This document shows positions 37,027-45,324 of a stretch of DNA of 52,874 bases, piece by piece. Below the pieces are notes generated by a model. It searched no databases. It was not told the origin of the DNA and was given only the letters and a program-made list of their open reading frames with translations. The first letter of the stretch is position 1, and every line of letters starts with the position of its first letter. The stretch is from positions 1 through 52,874 of the forward strand of contig JAAYGY010000036.1 of assembly GCA_012735575.1 (NCBI GenBank), in the 5' to 3' direction. A program made the position numbers and the translations under genes. The DNA comes from Clostridiales bacterium. GTDB lineage: Bacteria; Bacillota; Clostridia; Caldicoprobacterales; UBA3941.

Positions 37027-37063
37027 TAAAAAAAGAACCACAAAGGAAATCTCCTTTCTGGTT
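37027..37063 (-). terminator. Rho-independent terminator after the lytic transglycosylase gene
   Basis: AACCACAAAGGA (37036-37047) and TCCTTTCTGGTT (37052-37063) pair with one mismatch around an AATC loop. In the minus direction it is followed by CTTTTTTT. Confidence 0.85.
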
Positions 37064-37105
37064 GTCTTAATCTAATTTATCCTGTTGTACCAGCTTATTT
37101 TATAC

Positions 37106-37750
37106 TTAAACTCTATAACTATCAGCATATTCCATAACGCGTTTAACATAGTTTTGAGTCTCTTTGGGTAATTTTGCTACCTGAGCAGGATCATCTAAAT
37201 TGGTCACTCCCAATTGCTTAACCCTTCCGGGTCCACAGTTGTACGCAGCCAAAGCCAGTTTTACATTCCCGTTATATCGTTCAAGTTGCTGCTTTAAGTA
37301 CCTTACTCCACCATCAATATTTTGTACTGGATCATAAGGTTTGCTAACACCAAGTTCTGCTGCTGTTCCAGGCATAAGCTGCATCAAGCCCATGGCACCA
37401 CAATGAGAGGTAGTATTTGGATTAAAGCTGGATTCAGCCTTAACTACGGCCTTTACCAGGGTAGGATCTACTCCGTATTTTCTACTGGTATTTAGAATAA
37501 TATCATCATACTGGGATGGAGGCCCTATAATATCTGCCTTGATGCCAGAAGAATACGCCTGCCTTAGCTGTAGAGGAATTAGGGTACTGGTTATAGGCAG
37601 AGTAAAAGATGGAGATTGCCTTTGATCCAGCTGTTCTTTTAAAATAGAATGAAATAGGCTATTGGTTTGAAAATTTGCGTTATACTGATAGGTACTCTTT
37701 ATTTCCTGAATTTTGGATTGCAGGATTAAATTCATTATTCTGCTTATCAT
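37106..37750 (-). CDS. Lytic transglycosylase, SLT domain
   Basis: A 214-residue protein with a C-terminal SLT/goose-lysozyme-like domain at about residues 82-205. The catalytic Glu106 is in VKAESSFNP, followed by GAMGLMQLMPGTA and LALAAYNCGPGRV. It cleaves the MurNAc-GlcNAc bond in peptidoglycan. The first 80 residues are unlike a classical signal peptide, so the export route is unclear. It follows the nitroreductase gene by 40 bases and is closed by a strong terminator. Similar short SLT proteins are widespread in spore-forming Clostridia. Confidence 0.88.
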   Translation of the reverse strand: MISRIMNLILQSKIQEIKSTYQYNANFQTNSLFHSILKEQLDQRQSPSFTLPITSTLIPLQLRQAYSSGIKADIIGPPSQYDDIILNTSRKYGVDPTLVKAVVKAESSFNPNTTSHCGAMGLMQLMPGTAAELGVSKPYDPVQNIDGGVRYLKQQLERYNGNVKLALAAYNCGPGRVKQLGVTNLDDPAQVAKLPKETQNYVKRVMEYADSYRV

Positions 37751-37790
37751 TTTTTAACTCTCCCTTATAAAAGGACTTTTATTTAATAAT

Positions 37791-38312
37791 TTAAAATTTT
37801 CCCATATGGATTTTATCATACAGCAATGAATCCTCACTATAGGGTTTCTTTTCCTCGGCCGGATAGCCTATGGCAATTATATTATCAACACTGTATTTTT
37901 CAGGTATATTAAGAAACTGCCTTATATAGTCTTCTGAACTTTGATTATCAGAAGTTTTCCTGTTTCTAACCTGTATCCAACAGGATCCAAGTCCTAAAGA
38001 TTGGGCAGATAGTTGTATTATAGTTGAGGCAATGGAAACATCCTCAATCCAGACATCGGATGCCTGGGTATCTGCAATTACTACAATCCCAAGGGGGGCG
38101 TCTTTTAAGAATTGAGAGCCGTGTGCTTTGCATTGAGAAAGCTTTTCTAAAACTTTCTTATCAGTGACTACAACAAATTCCCAGGGTCTTATTCCTCGGG
38201 AAGATGGTGATAATAATGCGCTTTTTAATATTACATCCAGTTTCTCCTTCTCCACTGCCTTATCTTCATACTTTCTGATACTTCTTCTCTGTTTTAACAA
38301 ATCAAGCAACAT
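37791..38312 (-). CDS. Nitroreductase-family FMN oxidoreductase
   Basis: A 173-residue nitroreductase. RRSIRKYEDK near the N terminus and SSRGIRPWEFVVV bind FMN phosphate. GLGSCWIQVR and IAIGYPAEEKK complete the family pattern. It reduces nitro or quinone compounds or serves flavin turnover; the physiological substrate cannot be told. GGGTGTAGGAT precedes the ATG. It is divergent from the membrane-anchored protein gene starting at 38476 and is probably the first gene of a two-gene unit with the lytic transglycosylase. Confidence 0.88.
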   Translation of the reverse strand: MLLDLLKQRRSIRKYEDKAVEKEKLDVILKSALLSPSSRGIRPWEFVVVTDKKVLEKLSQCKAHGSQFLKDAPLGIVVIADTQASDVWIEDVSIASTIIQLSAQSLGLGSCWIQVRNRKTSDNQSSEDYIRQFLNIPEKYSVDNIIAIGYPAEEKKPYSEDSLLYDKIHMGKF

Positions 38313-38475
38313 ATCCTACACCCTTTCCACGAGTATTTATTTCCACCCTTATCTCTGATTATAATGGATTTGTCTATAATTGCAAATAGGTCTAAATGTG
38401 GATTTAAGTTCTATCTTTTAATTATTAGAATAAACATTTTAATATAAGTCAAAACATTGGGAAGTGAAGGGATTG

Positions 38476-39036
38476 ATGGAAAAGAAGAAATCCGTAAATG
38501 GACTTGTTATTCTTACTATAATGGCTGCCGGCCTGTGGTATAGGGGCTATATAAATGAAAACCAGTATATGAATAAACAAATAAGGGTATTTAGTCACGT
38601 TTCACAGCAAAATGAAGAAGAAAACCTTTTAGAAGTTAGTTCATCTGAAAAATTTGGCTATATCCAGCCCCAGGTGGTTGACGGCTTTAGTGAAAAGCCT
38701 ATAGAGGGAGCCATAGTGGTAATACCAGAGGCCAACCAGGAATACAAAACCGATAAAGATGGCTATACACCTAATATAAAAGTTAAGATATCCCCTGATA
38801 CCCGCTTTGAGAAAATACATCCAAAATCCTGGGGTGAAACCACCCTGATAGTATATAAGGAGGGATATAGAGAGTACGTGCTGCTCCACCTCAATGTCTG
38901 GGAAGGACAGACTCGCCAGGGACCTAAGATATTGCTTTTCCCTAAAGAAAATCAGCAGGTGGACCAGCCCATGTCCATAGTAGAAGGCCCTAACCAGGTA
39001 TGGATCAACTCCCTGGTAGAAAAATACCGGCCTTAA
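38476..39036 (+). CDS. Membrane-anchored protein with carboxypeptidase-regulatory-like domain
   Basis: About 186 residues. One N-terminal hydrophobic segment (NGLVILTIMAAGLWYRG, about residues 8-24) probably anchors it with the rest outside. The middle part (YIQPQVVDGFSEKPIEGAIVVI, then KTDKDGYTP) looks like a transthyretin-like carboxypeptidase regulatory fold (G-x-V-x-D...P-x-x-G-A-x-V). The end is WINSLVEKYRP. I do not recognise a named family. The ATG at 38476 is preferred to the GTG four codons earlier because GAAGG lies a few bases upstream. Function unknown. Confidence 0.6.
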   Translation: MEKKKSVNGLVILTIMAAGLWYRGYINENQYMNKQIRVFSHVSQQNEEENLLEVSSSEKFGYIQPQVVDGFSEKPIEGAIVVIPEANQEYKTDKDGYTPNIKVKISPDTRFEKIHPKSWGETTLIVYKEGYREYVLLHLNVWEGQTRQGPKILLFPKENQQVDQPMSIVEGPNQVWINSLVEKYRP

Positions 39037-39063
39037 GTTTATTTTGTTATTAAAATATTTATT

Positions 39064-39858
39064 CTAAATAAATATTCCTTCCAAAAAATCCAGGGACTCC
39101 CTTAACTCCCTATAATGCCCATAGTTATTTCTGTAAACCTCCAGAAAAATTGGCCCCTTATAGTCAATGGCTCTTAACTCCCTGGACAAACTGTTAAAAT
39201 CAAATATCCCCCTGCCAGGAAGGGTAAGCCTGCCATCTTCATAAAAATCTATTGCATGGATGTTTACCAGTCTTTTACCCATGGTTTTCACAAAATCTAT
39301 AGCACTATATCCAGCCTGCATAGCCTGTTTTATATCCAAGGTAAAATATATGTTCTCACTTCTTGTGTTCTCCAGCAGTCTGCTGGCAAATTCGGGATAG
39401 GCAAACCAGCACCAGGACACGTTTTCCCAGGAAAATTTTATTCCATGCTCTCCGGCAAAATCGGCCAACTCATCACACAAAGGCCCTATCCTGGGAAAAT
39501 TTATATTGGGCTTGGCATTTATTCGCACAGGAGGACCATGAAACACATAGACCTCTGCTCCCAAAATCCTGGCACATGTAAAGACCTTTTCAAAAAGATT
39601 CTGGGAATCCTTTCTTTGCCTTTCTGTAAGAGAAAAAAACTGTGGCTCAAACTGAGTACTTAAAGTATGAACTGAATAAACAGTCAGCTCATGCTGATCT
39701 ATAATGTCCTTTAATTTCCTACAAAAATCTTCTTGGTATTCACTAAAACTTCCCAGGAATACTTCTATCTTTTTAGCACCCAACTCCTTTATTAAAGGAA
39801 TGGATTCTTCTATTAAAGCATCTGGATAAAAACTTGCAGTGGAAATCCCTACTTCCAT
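39064..39858 (-). CDS. Sugar phosphate isomerase/epimerase-like TIM-barrel protein
   Basis: A 264-residue xylose-isomerase-like barrel starting MEVGISTASFYPDALI. Metal-site candidates are Glu in FSWENVSWC, Asp in YFTLDIKQA, His in LVNIHAIDF and Glu in IFLEVYRNN. The ATG at 39858 has AAGGGAG six bases upstream; an in-frame start eight codons earlier has no such site. It lies 37 bases after the membrane-protein gene at 39896-40858. The substrate is unknown. It is only distantly similar to the protein at 8280-9134. Confidence 0.75.
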   Translation of the reverse strand: MEVGISTASFYPDALIEESIPLIKELGAKKIEVFLGSFSEYQEDFCRKLKDIIDQHELTVYSVHTLSTQFEPQFFSLTERQRKDSQNLFEKVFTCARILGAEVYVFHGPPVRINAKPNINFPRIGPLCDELADFAGEHGIKFSWENVSWCWFAYPEFASRLLENTRSENIYFTLDIKQAMQAGYSAIDFVKTMGKRLVNIHAIDFYEDGRLTLPGRGIFDFNSLSRELRAIDYKGPIFLEVYRNNYGHYRELRESLDFLEGIFI

Positions 39859-39895
39859 TATATACTCCCTTCTTCGTTTCATGCCTGGCTCTAGT

Positions 39896-40858
39896 TTACA
39901 CTATTATTTGCTCCTGGATACCCTCTACCCTGGCTTTAATATCTATAAACAGTAATGTGGTTGCTATATAAATAATCGGAGTAATAAAGGCGGTTATAAG
40001 AAAGCTTACAATAAAATCCGCCAATTGAGGATTGGGCGATAGCAAGGAGGTTATTCCTGATATAAATCCCAGTACCATACTAATTATAATGACTATCAGG
40101 TATATGAGCAGGTTTATGCCCAGTACCCTCCAAAACTTTTTCCCAACTAGCCTAAAGCTTCTTCCAATTGCACTAAATCCATAGATATTTTCTATAGTTG
40201 TCCCATGATAAGTAAAGGTAACAAATACATTGGACAGGATTGCAAGTATTATCATTATAGCAATTGTTATAAACAACATGAGGATAAAGCCCGCGATTTT
40301 GCCTCCTGTAGGATCATTGGACATTGCGATTCCTGAAAATATTAGAGGAACAACAAATAATACAGATATTATTATCAGTACAATGCCTACAGCTATATAA
40401 TAGGGTATTAAAGACAGGCTTGTGAGAACCAGTTTCCAAAATTTCTTCAAAGCTGCTGTCAATCCCTGTCCTGTGGTCAATCTTTGATCTATTATATCAT
40501 TATAGGTTAGATTGATAATCCCGCCTTGGACAAAGGGTTTAATAAATATTCCGTTTATAGCTATTAATAATATCATTATACCTTGAAAAGCCAAAAACTT
40601 GGGCATCATCTCGGCAAAAACATTGGGGTCAATTTCCGGTGCCAGATCAGGATTCTCTAATAACTGAGTCCATGAAACATTGGTCATTGGCATGGGCATG
40701 GCTTGGTATGATACAAGCCCATTTATAATGCTGAAAACTCCTCCAATCACAGCACTAAAGACTAAAATACTTAAAAAATTCCTTCCATAGATCTTAAAGG
40801 TGTTGTCCAAAATTTCTCCCACCGACATAGCCCTAAGGGAATTTGCATTTTCATTCAT
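39896..40858 (-). CDS. Multi-pass membrane protein, GPDPase-membrane-domain-like
   Basis: A 320-residue integral membrane protein with about six to seven hydrophobic segments. The N terminus ...LRAMSVGEILDNTFKIYGRNF resembles the SVGEILDxxFxxYxxNF opening of proteins annotated as the glycerophosphoryl diester phosphodiesterase membrane domain. No catalytic phosphodiesterase domain is attached. It may be a membrane-protein partner or stress-related channel-like protein, but the function is not established. It is probably co-transcribed with the TIM-barrel gene downstream. Confidence 0.7.
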   Translation of the reverse strand: MNENANSLRAMSVGEILDNTFKIYGRNFLSILVFSAVIGGVFSIINGLVSYQAMPMPMTNVSWTQLLENPDLAPEIDPNVFAEMMPKFLAFQGIMILLIAINGIFIKPFVQGGIINLTYNDIIDQRLTTGQGLTAALKKFWKLVLTSLSLIPYYIAVGIVLIIISVLFVVPLIFSGIAMSNDPTGGKIAGFILMLFITIAIMIILAILSNVFVTFTYHGTTIENIYGFSAIGRSFRLVGKKFWRVLGINLLIYLIVIIISMVLGFISGITSLLSPNPQLADFIVSFLITAFITPIIYIATTLLFIDIKARVEGIQEQIIV

Positions 40859-40930
40859 AATTCTTTATTACCCCCCATTTTTTTTACACAATGTGTTAAG
40901 TCGCAACCCTTGATTAGATGACCAAAAAAA

Positions 40931-41773
40931 CTATTCTAGAGAAAACCCTTCTCCCATTACCTCCCTTACATCTGCCACAATTACAAAGGCATTGGGATCT
41001 ATTTGATTGATTATCTCCTTTAGTTTAACGGTTTGAAGCCTATCTATAATACACATTATAACATCCTTTTCCTGCATGGTATAGGCTCCCTTACCCTGCA
41101 GTAGGGTAACTCCCCTGTCCAGTTCCTTCATAATTCTGTCGGCAATCTCCTGGGAGTTGTTTGAAATTATCATGAAGGCCTTGGCTGCATGAATACCCTC
41201 CAATATAAGGTCTATAAGTTTGCTACCCAGATATAGGGATACCAAGGCATATAAGGCCTGGGTAGGACCAAAAACTATAGCTGCGGTTATAACAACCAGA
41301 GAATCTACTACAAAAAGTACCCATCCCACTCCTACAAAGTTAAAGTGTTTATGTATTATCTTGGCAAAAAGATCTGTGCCTCCAGTCGTGGCATTACCTC
41401 TAAAAACTATACCCAGGCCTACACCCATTACAACTCCTCCATATATAGAGGCTAATATAGGCTCATGGGTCATGGGCGGAACTTTTATAATATCTATAAA
41501 CACGGACAGCAATAGTGTGGATATAAGGGTCTTAAGTCCGAACCCTCCTCCCAGCTCCTTAATCCCCATGATAAACAGTGGCACGTTAAGTGCCAGCATA
41601 GTGGCACCTACCGGGATTCTTCCCTTAGTAAGGTAATAAATCACCGTGGCAATACCACTTAAACCACCAGGTGCAATCTTGTGGGGGATTAAGAATAAAT
41701 TAAATGCCAAGCTGGTAATTAAAGTCCCTAGTACTATATACAGATAATCTGAATATACTGTTCTCTTTTTCAT
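40931..41773 (-). CDS. YitT-family membrane protein
   Basis: A 280-residue protein with five or six membrane segments in residues 10-200 (YitT/DUF161: LIPHKIAPGGLSGIATVIYY, FRGNATTGGTDLFAKI). A soluble DUF2179 domain follows (about 215-275: ILQGKGAYTMQEKDVIMCII). The family is widespread in Firmicutes and its transport role is unproven. It is separated from mazF by a terminator, so it has its own promoter. Confidence 0.88.
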   Translation of the reverse strand: MKKRTVYSDYLYIVLGTLITSLAFNLFLIPHKIAPGGLSGIATVIYYLTKGRIPVGATMLALNVPLFIMGIKELGGGFGLKTLISTLLLSVFIDIIKVPPMTHEPILASIYGGVVMGVGLGIVFRGNATTGGTDLFAKIIHKHFNFVGVGWVLFVVDSLVVITAAIVFGPTQALYALVSLYLGSKLIDLILEGIHAAKAFMIISNNSQEIADRIMKELDRGVTLLQGKGAYTMQEKDVIMCIIDRLQTVKLKEIINQIDPNAFVIVADVREVMGEGFSLE

Positions 41774-41822
41774 ATGTACTCCTCAATCCAACGAAAATTT
41801 TTCATGTGCTTTATTTTTATCC

Positions 41823-41850
41823 AAAAAAAGGATTGCATCAAATGCAATCC
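41823..41850 (-). terminator. Rho-independent terminator after mazF
   Basis: GGATTGCAT (41830-41838) and ATGCAATCC (41842-41850), perfect 9-bp stem with a CAA loop. In the minus direction it is followed by seven T. Confidence 0.9.
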
Positions 41851-41852
41851 GA

Positions 41853-42200
41853 TTATAAGTCTATCAATCCAAAGCTTATTTGGAGACCCTCATTGACTTT
41901 TTCCATCATCTCTGGAGAAAGATATCCGATCTTTTCCTTTAGTCTCTTCTTGTCAATAGTCCTGATCTGTTCAAGAAGGATAACAGAGTCCTTGGGCAAA
42001 CCATAATCAGAGGCACTGATTTCAACATGAGTAGGTAGTTTTCCCTTATGTATTTGGGACGTAATAGCTGCCACTATTACGGTAGGGCTATACTTGTTGC
42101 CGATATCGTTTTGTACAACTAATACCGGCCTGACACCGCCCTGTTCAGATCCCACTACTGGACTCAAATCAGCATAATAAATGTCCCCTCTCCTAACCAT
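41853..42200 (-). CDS. mazF: MazF/EndoA-type mRNA interferase toxin
   Basis: A 115-residue PemK/MazF toxin. [20 protein letters not shown] and [20 protein letters not shown] are the standard N-terminal blocks, and AAITSQ carries the Thr/Ser of the RNA-cleavage site. It closely resembles Bacillus EndoA (NdoA), which cuts mRNA at short U-rich sites. Its start lies three bases after the antitoxin stop. It is ended by a strong terminator only three bases past the stop. Confidence 0.93.
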   Translation of the reverse strand: MVRRGDIYYADLSPVVGSEQGGVRPVLVVQNDIGNKYSPTVIVAAITSQIHKGKLPTHVEISASDYGLPKDSVILLEQIRTIDKKRLKEKIGYLSPEMMEKVNEGLQISFGLIDL

Positions 42201-42203
42201 ATG

Positions 42204-42476
42204 CTATTCACGTCCAGTCAAGATTGCTTCGTATTTCTCCAAAGCTTCAATGTCGGAATTAGCCCCTTCTTCTGTTAATTCCGAATTAATTTTTGCCATC
42301 TCCTCATAGCCTTTTTTCATTTTCTCACGTATTTCAATTTTCTGTCTCTCTCTTATATAAAGTTTCATGGCTTCTCTAATAAATTCGCTTCTGTTTTTCT
42401 TTCCCATGGCTACAATTTCATCCACTTCACGTAGCAAACTGTCGGGCAAACTAACTAATATTTTTTTAAGCTCAGC
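42204..42476 (-). CDS. mazE: Ribbon-helix-helix antitoxin of the MazEF/EndoAI type
   Basis: A 90-residue protein from the TTG at 42476. LKKILVSLPDSLLREVDEIV and NRSEFIREAMKLYI form a ribbon-helix-helix DNA-binding domain; the acidic C-terminal part binds the toxin. The TTG is chosen because AGGAGG lies seven bases upstream and the resulting length fits EndoAI. The frame is open 53 codons further upstream, but that extension runs through the promoter. It represses its own promoter, probably through the palindrome at 42539-42556. Confidence 0.88.
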   Translation of the reverse strand, partial: AELKKILVSLPDSLLREVDEIVAMGKKNRSEFIREAMKLYIRERQKIEIREKMKKGYEEMAKINSELTEEGANSDIEALEKYEAILTGRE

Positions 42477-42530
42477 CAAGACAGCACCTCCTAGCATATA
42501 TGGATCCTTAGAAACCACCATATATTCTGT

Positions 42531-42559
42531 ATTATATCCCAAAATATATATTTTGGCAA
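42531..42559 (-). promoter_or_regulatory. Promoter of mazEF
   Basis: Minus strand TTGCCA (42554-42559), 17-base spacer and TATAAT (42531-42536). It is placed 55 bases before the antitoxin start. Confidence 0.7.
42539..42556. promoter_or_regulatory. Candidate antitoxin operator inside the mazEF promoter spacer
   Basis: CCAAAATATATATTTTGG is a perfect 18-bp palindrome covering the -35/-10 spacer and overlapping the -35 hexamer. This is ideal for repression by the dimeric ribbon-helix-helix antitoxin. Confidence 0.6.
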
Positions 42560-42576
42560 TGAAATTCAAAACCCTA

Positions 42577-43212
42577 TTAGTCTTCTGTATTAAAAAAATC
42601 CTGATCTTCCTGCCAGTTACTATCAAATTCCTCAAATAATATTATGCTGGAAATCTGATTACTATAATCATAGGTGATCATCATGGCAGGAACCATTTTG
42701 GGAGATCTAAGCCATAATTCCTGACTACCTACAGATAGATTGGGGCTGGGCAAGGGGCAGGTAAAGATAACATATTCTACACCCTCATCTACATGAATTC
42801 TTTTGTCTACATTCTCAGCCATCCAGTAAGATCTAAGAAAATCTCCTATAAATAGGGGTCTTTGCTGCTCTAAAGTCCCTACATCAAGCTTTAGTGAATC
42901 ACCTATTTCAGGATTTTTTATGACCATATTACGACCATCACTGACAATAGTTTTTCCAATGTTATTATTCTGCTCTATTAATTGGATTTTAAAACAGGAA
43001 GGCATGCTGACCCACTGTTTAAAACGGTATTCCCTTTCCTCCTGACCGTCTATCACCTTGTATGTGATGGTTGCACTATAGCTTTTTAAGCTGTTTAATG
43101 CATTTTGAGCTGTGATAAAAACTTCTTCCGGGGTTTTCTCTCTACAAGCTGTAAACATAATAATACAGAGAATCAACCCCAGTACCAAAGCCATCCTGTA
43201 TCCTTTCAGCAT
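42577..43212 (-). CDS. LolA-like lipoprotein (GerS-related)
   Basis: A 211-residue lipoprotein: hydrophobic signal (MALVLGLILCIIMFTAC) with the lipobox Cys23, then a LolA-like beta-rich domain (SYSATITYKVIDGQEEREYRF, LEQQRPLFIGDFL). Clostridial relatives include GerS-type lipoproteins needed for cortex hydrolysis in spore germination, but that role cannot be claimed for this copy. GGGGGAGAGG precedes the ATG. It follows nnr by 24 bases. In many Firmicutes alanine racemase follows in this block; here mazE comes next. Confidence 0.72.
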   Translation of the reverse strand: MLKGYRMALVLGLILCIIMFTACREKTPEEVFITAQNALNSLKSYSATITYKVIDGQEEREYRFKQWVSMPSCFKIQLIEQNNNIGKTIVSDGRNMVIKNPEIGDSLKLDVGTLEQQRPLFIGDFLRSYWMAENVDKRIHVDEGVEYVIFTCPLPSPNLSVGSQELWLRSPKMVPAMMITYDYSNQISSIILFEEFDSNWQEDQDFFNTED

Positions 43213-43236
43213 TACCTCTCCCCCGGATAACCATGA

Positions 43237-44799
43237 TTATCCCTTAAGGCTAAAAAGATCCTTAAAAACCAATGGCAGTTCATCTAGCAGATTTCCAGCA
43301 ATCATACCCGTTTCTCCCCATTTCTCCCTGGCATAGTCTCCAGCTCTACCATGAATATAGCATCCGTAGACCGCTGCATCATAAGGTGAATAGCCCTGTG
43401 CTACCATTGAAGCTATCAATCCGGTAAGCACATCACCGCTACCTCCAGTACCCATCCCTGCATTACCTGATGAATTAAGATAAATATTTCCTTCGGGATG
43501 AGCTACTATGGATACAGCACCCTTTAAAAGAACTATAATTCCCATATCCCTGGCAAATTCTGTAGCAGTTTCTATGGGTGATGCTACAATTTCCTGGATA
43601 CTCTTCCCTGTCAACCTAGCCATCTCACCAGGATGAGGGGTTATTACAATGGAACCCTTATAGTCTGAAAGTAATCTTTTATCCCTGGATATATGATTGA
43701 GTGCATCTGCATCCATTATTATGGATATATCAAACTCCCTTAAAATATACCTAATAATTTCTAAACCATCACATTTTGAACCAAGCCCTGGCCCTATGGC
43801 CAAAACATCCTTGTCCTTTAAAAAGTCCCGGATACCAGTAATTGCATCTAAAGTCAAGTATCCCTTTTGGCCATCTTCCAAAGGATAGCACATTACCTCA
43901 GTCATTTTACTTTGAAATATGGGCACAAGACTTGCTGGACATCCCAGGGTTACCAGACCCGATCCTCCTTTAAGGGCAGCCATGGAGGTTAAACAGGCAG
44001 CACCGGCCATACCCAGAGAACCAGCTATAACGCCTACCTTGCCAAAAGTTCCCTTGTGACCCTGTCTGGGCCTTTCCATTAAGTTTTGGGCCATTTCTTT
44101 ATCATCCAGTGTAAATGTCTTAACCCCTACAGCCTGTGAGCTGTCCTGGGGCAGACTTATGGGAACTACATGGAGCCTGCCGGTATATTCCCGTCCCGGG
44201 TAGAGTATATGTCCTCTCTTAGGGTAGCCAAAGGAAACCGTATGTTGGGCTTTTATGGCGATCCCCATTATCCTTCCATCCTTACCGTTAATCCCTGATG
44301 GGATATCTACTGCTACTACAGGAACAGGGCTTTTATTTACCATATCCACCGCCTTATAGATTAAAGAATCAATGTCTCTGGTAATCCCTGTACCAAAGAT
44401 ACTGTCTACTATTAAATCTGCCTGGTATATACTCCCCTTTAATGTCTTTATATCCTCTTCATGAGTAACAAGCTCAATATGGCCTCCCAGCCTTTTATAT
44501 ATATCCAGATTAAGCCTTGCATTCCCTGTAAACTTTTCCTCAGCAAAGAAAAGAAAGGCCTGGACTTTGGCTCCCTTTAACATAAGGTGCCTGCCAATAG
44601 CAAGCCCATCCCCTCCATTATTTCCGCATCCTGCCAAAATAATAACCCTTCCTCCATCAAAAAGTGCAGGGTATTTCTCTTCTATTACATTCACAGTCCT
44701 AATAGCGGCATTCTCCATAAGCACAGCACCGGGAATGCCAAACTCTTCTATAGCTCTATTGTCTATTCTTCTCATTTCATCAGGTGTGGTTACATACAT
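43237..44799 (-). CDS. nnr: Bifunctional NAD(P)H-hydrate epimerase/dehydratase
   Basis: A 520-residue fusion: N-terminal YjeF epimerase domain (GCGNNGGDGLAIGRHL, about residues 55-70) and C-terminal ribokinase-like ADP-dependent dehydratase (GPGLGSKCDG, ITPHPGEMARL, MGTGGSGDVLTG). It repairs hydrated NADH and NADPH. The ATG at 44799 is chosen because AGGGGG lies seven bases upstream. It directly follows acpS, the usual order in Firmicutes. Confidence 0.94.
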   Translation of the reverse strand: MYVTTPDEMRRIDNRAIEEFGIPGAVLMENAAIRTVNVIEEKYPALFDGGRVIILAGCGNNGGDGLAIGRHLMLKGAKVQAFLFFAEEKFTGNARLNLDIYKRLGGHIELVTHEEDIKTLKGSIYQADLIVDSIFGTGITRDIDSLIYKAVDMVNKSPVPVVAVDIPSGINGKDGRIMGIAIKAQHTVSFGYPKRGHILYPGREYTGRLHVVPISLPQDSSQAVGVKTFTLDDKEMAQNLMERPRQGHKGTFGKVGVIAGSLGMAGAACLTSMAALKGGSGLVTLGCPASLVPIFQSKMTEVMCYPLEDGQKGYLTLDAITGIRDFLKDKDVLAIGPGLGSKCDGLEIIRYILREFDISIIMDADALNHISRDKRLLSDYKGSIVITPHPGEMARLTGKSIQEIVASPIETATEFARDMGIIVLLKGAVSIVAHPEGNIYLNSSGNAGMGTGGSGDVLTGLIASMVAQGYSPYDAAVYGCYIHGRAGDYAREKWGETGMIAGNLLDELPLVFKDLFSLKG

Positions 44800-44810
44800 G
44801 CAAAATCCCC

Positions 44811-45176
44811 CTAACATATAATAACCTGAGCCACAGCATTATCTCTTGAATGAGATATGGATAGTAGTATGCTGCTGCCCCCCATGTTTTCCATTGCAAT
44901 TTTCGCATTTCCGTATAATTTTATGCCTGGCCTGCCCTTTTCCTGACGGATTACCTCAATCTCTGTCCACTTTACCATACCAAAACCTGTACCTAAAGCC
45001 TTAGCCGCCGCCTCCTTGGCAGCAAAATATCCTGCCGCAGTACTTGGATTGTTTTTTCGGGTCTTTAAGTATTCCTGTTCCCCAGGTGTAAAAACTTTAT
45101 CCACAAACTTTGGTTTTTCCATGGCCTTTTCAACTCTATGAATTTCAATTATATCTATTCCTATACCTAAAACCAA
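44811..45176 (-). CDS. acpS: Holo-[acyl-carrier-protein] synthase
   Basis: A 121-residue AcpS trimer-type phosphopantetheinyl transferase. GIGIDIIEIHRVEKA holds the Mg-binding Asp, AGYFAAKEAAAKALGTGF the Glu and the catalytic Lys region. It transfers 4'-phosphopantetheine from CoA to ACP. The start appears to be TTG with GGAGGG ten bases upstream; no in-frame ATG fits. It is the first gene of the acpS-nnr-lipoprotein unit and is divergent from aroC. Confidence 0.93.
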   Translation of the reverse strand: MVLGIGIDIIEIHRVEKAMEKPKFVDKVFTPGEQEYLKTRKNNPSTAAGYFAAKEAAAKALGTGFGMVKWTEIEVIRQEKGRPGIKLYGNAKIAMENMGGSSILLSISHSRDNAVAQVIIC

Positions 45177-45246
45177 ATCATCACTTCCCTCCGTTAATAT
45201 AATAACATTTCCCTGGTCTTAGTTAAAGATAAGGGATTCTATTTGT

Positions 45247-45274
45247 TTGATTTTTTTGATTTTTGTGGTAAAAT
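45247..45274 (+). promoter_or_regulatory. Candidate promoter of aroC
   Basis: TTGATT (45247-45252), 16-base spacer and TAAAAT (45269-45274), about 50 bases before the start codon. Confidence 0.45.
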
Positions 45275-45324
45275 TTTAATTTAGGATTAGTTATTAGAGT
45301 TGAGTTTTATGGACGGTGATAAAA

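Noticed and set aside
39046-39073. AATATTTATT/AATAAATATT hairpin between convergent genes
   Set aside because: A 10-bp stem made only of A and T with a 3-base loop is weak; no GC clamp. It may help end transcription, but I would not annotate a terminator on it.
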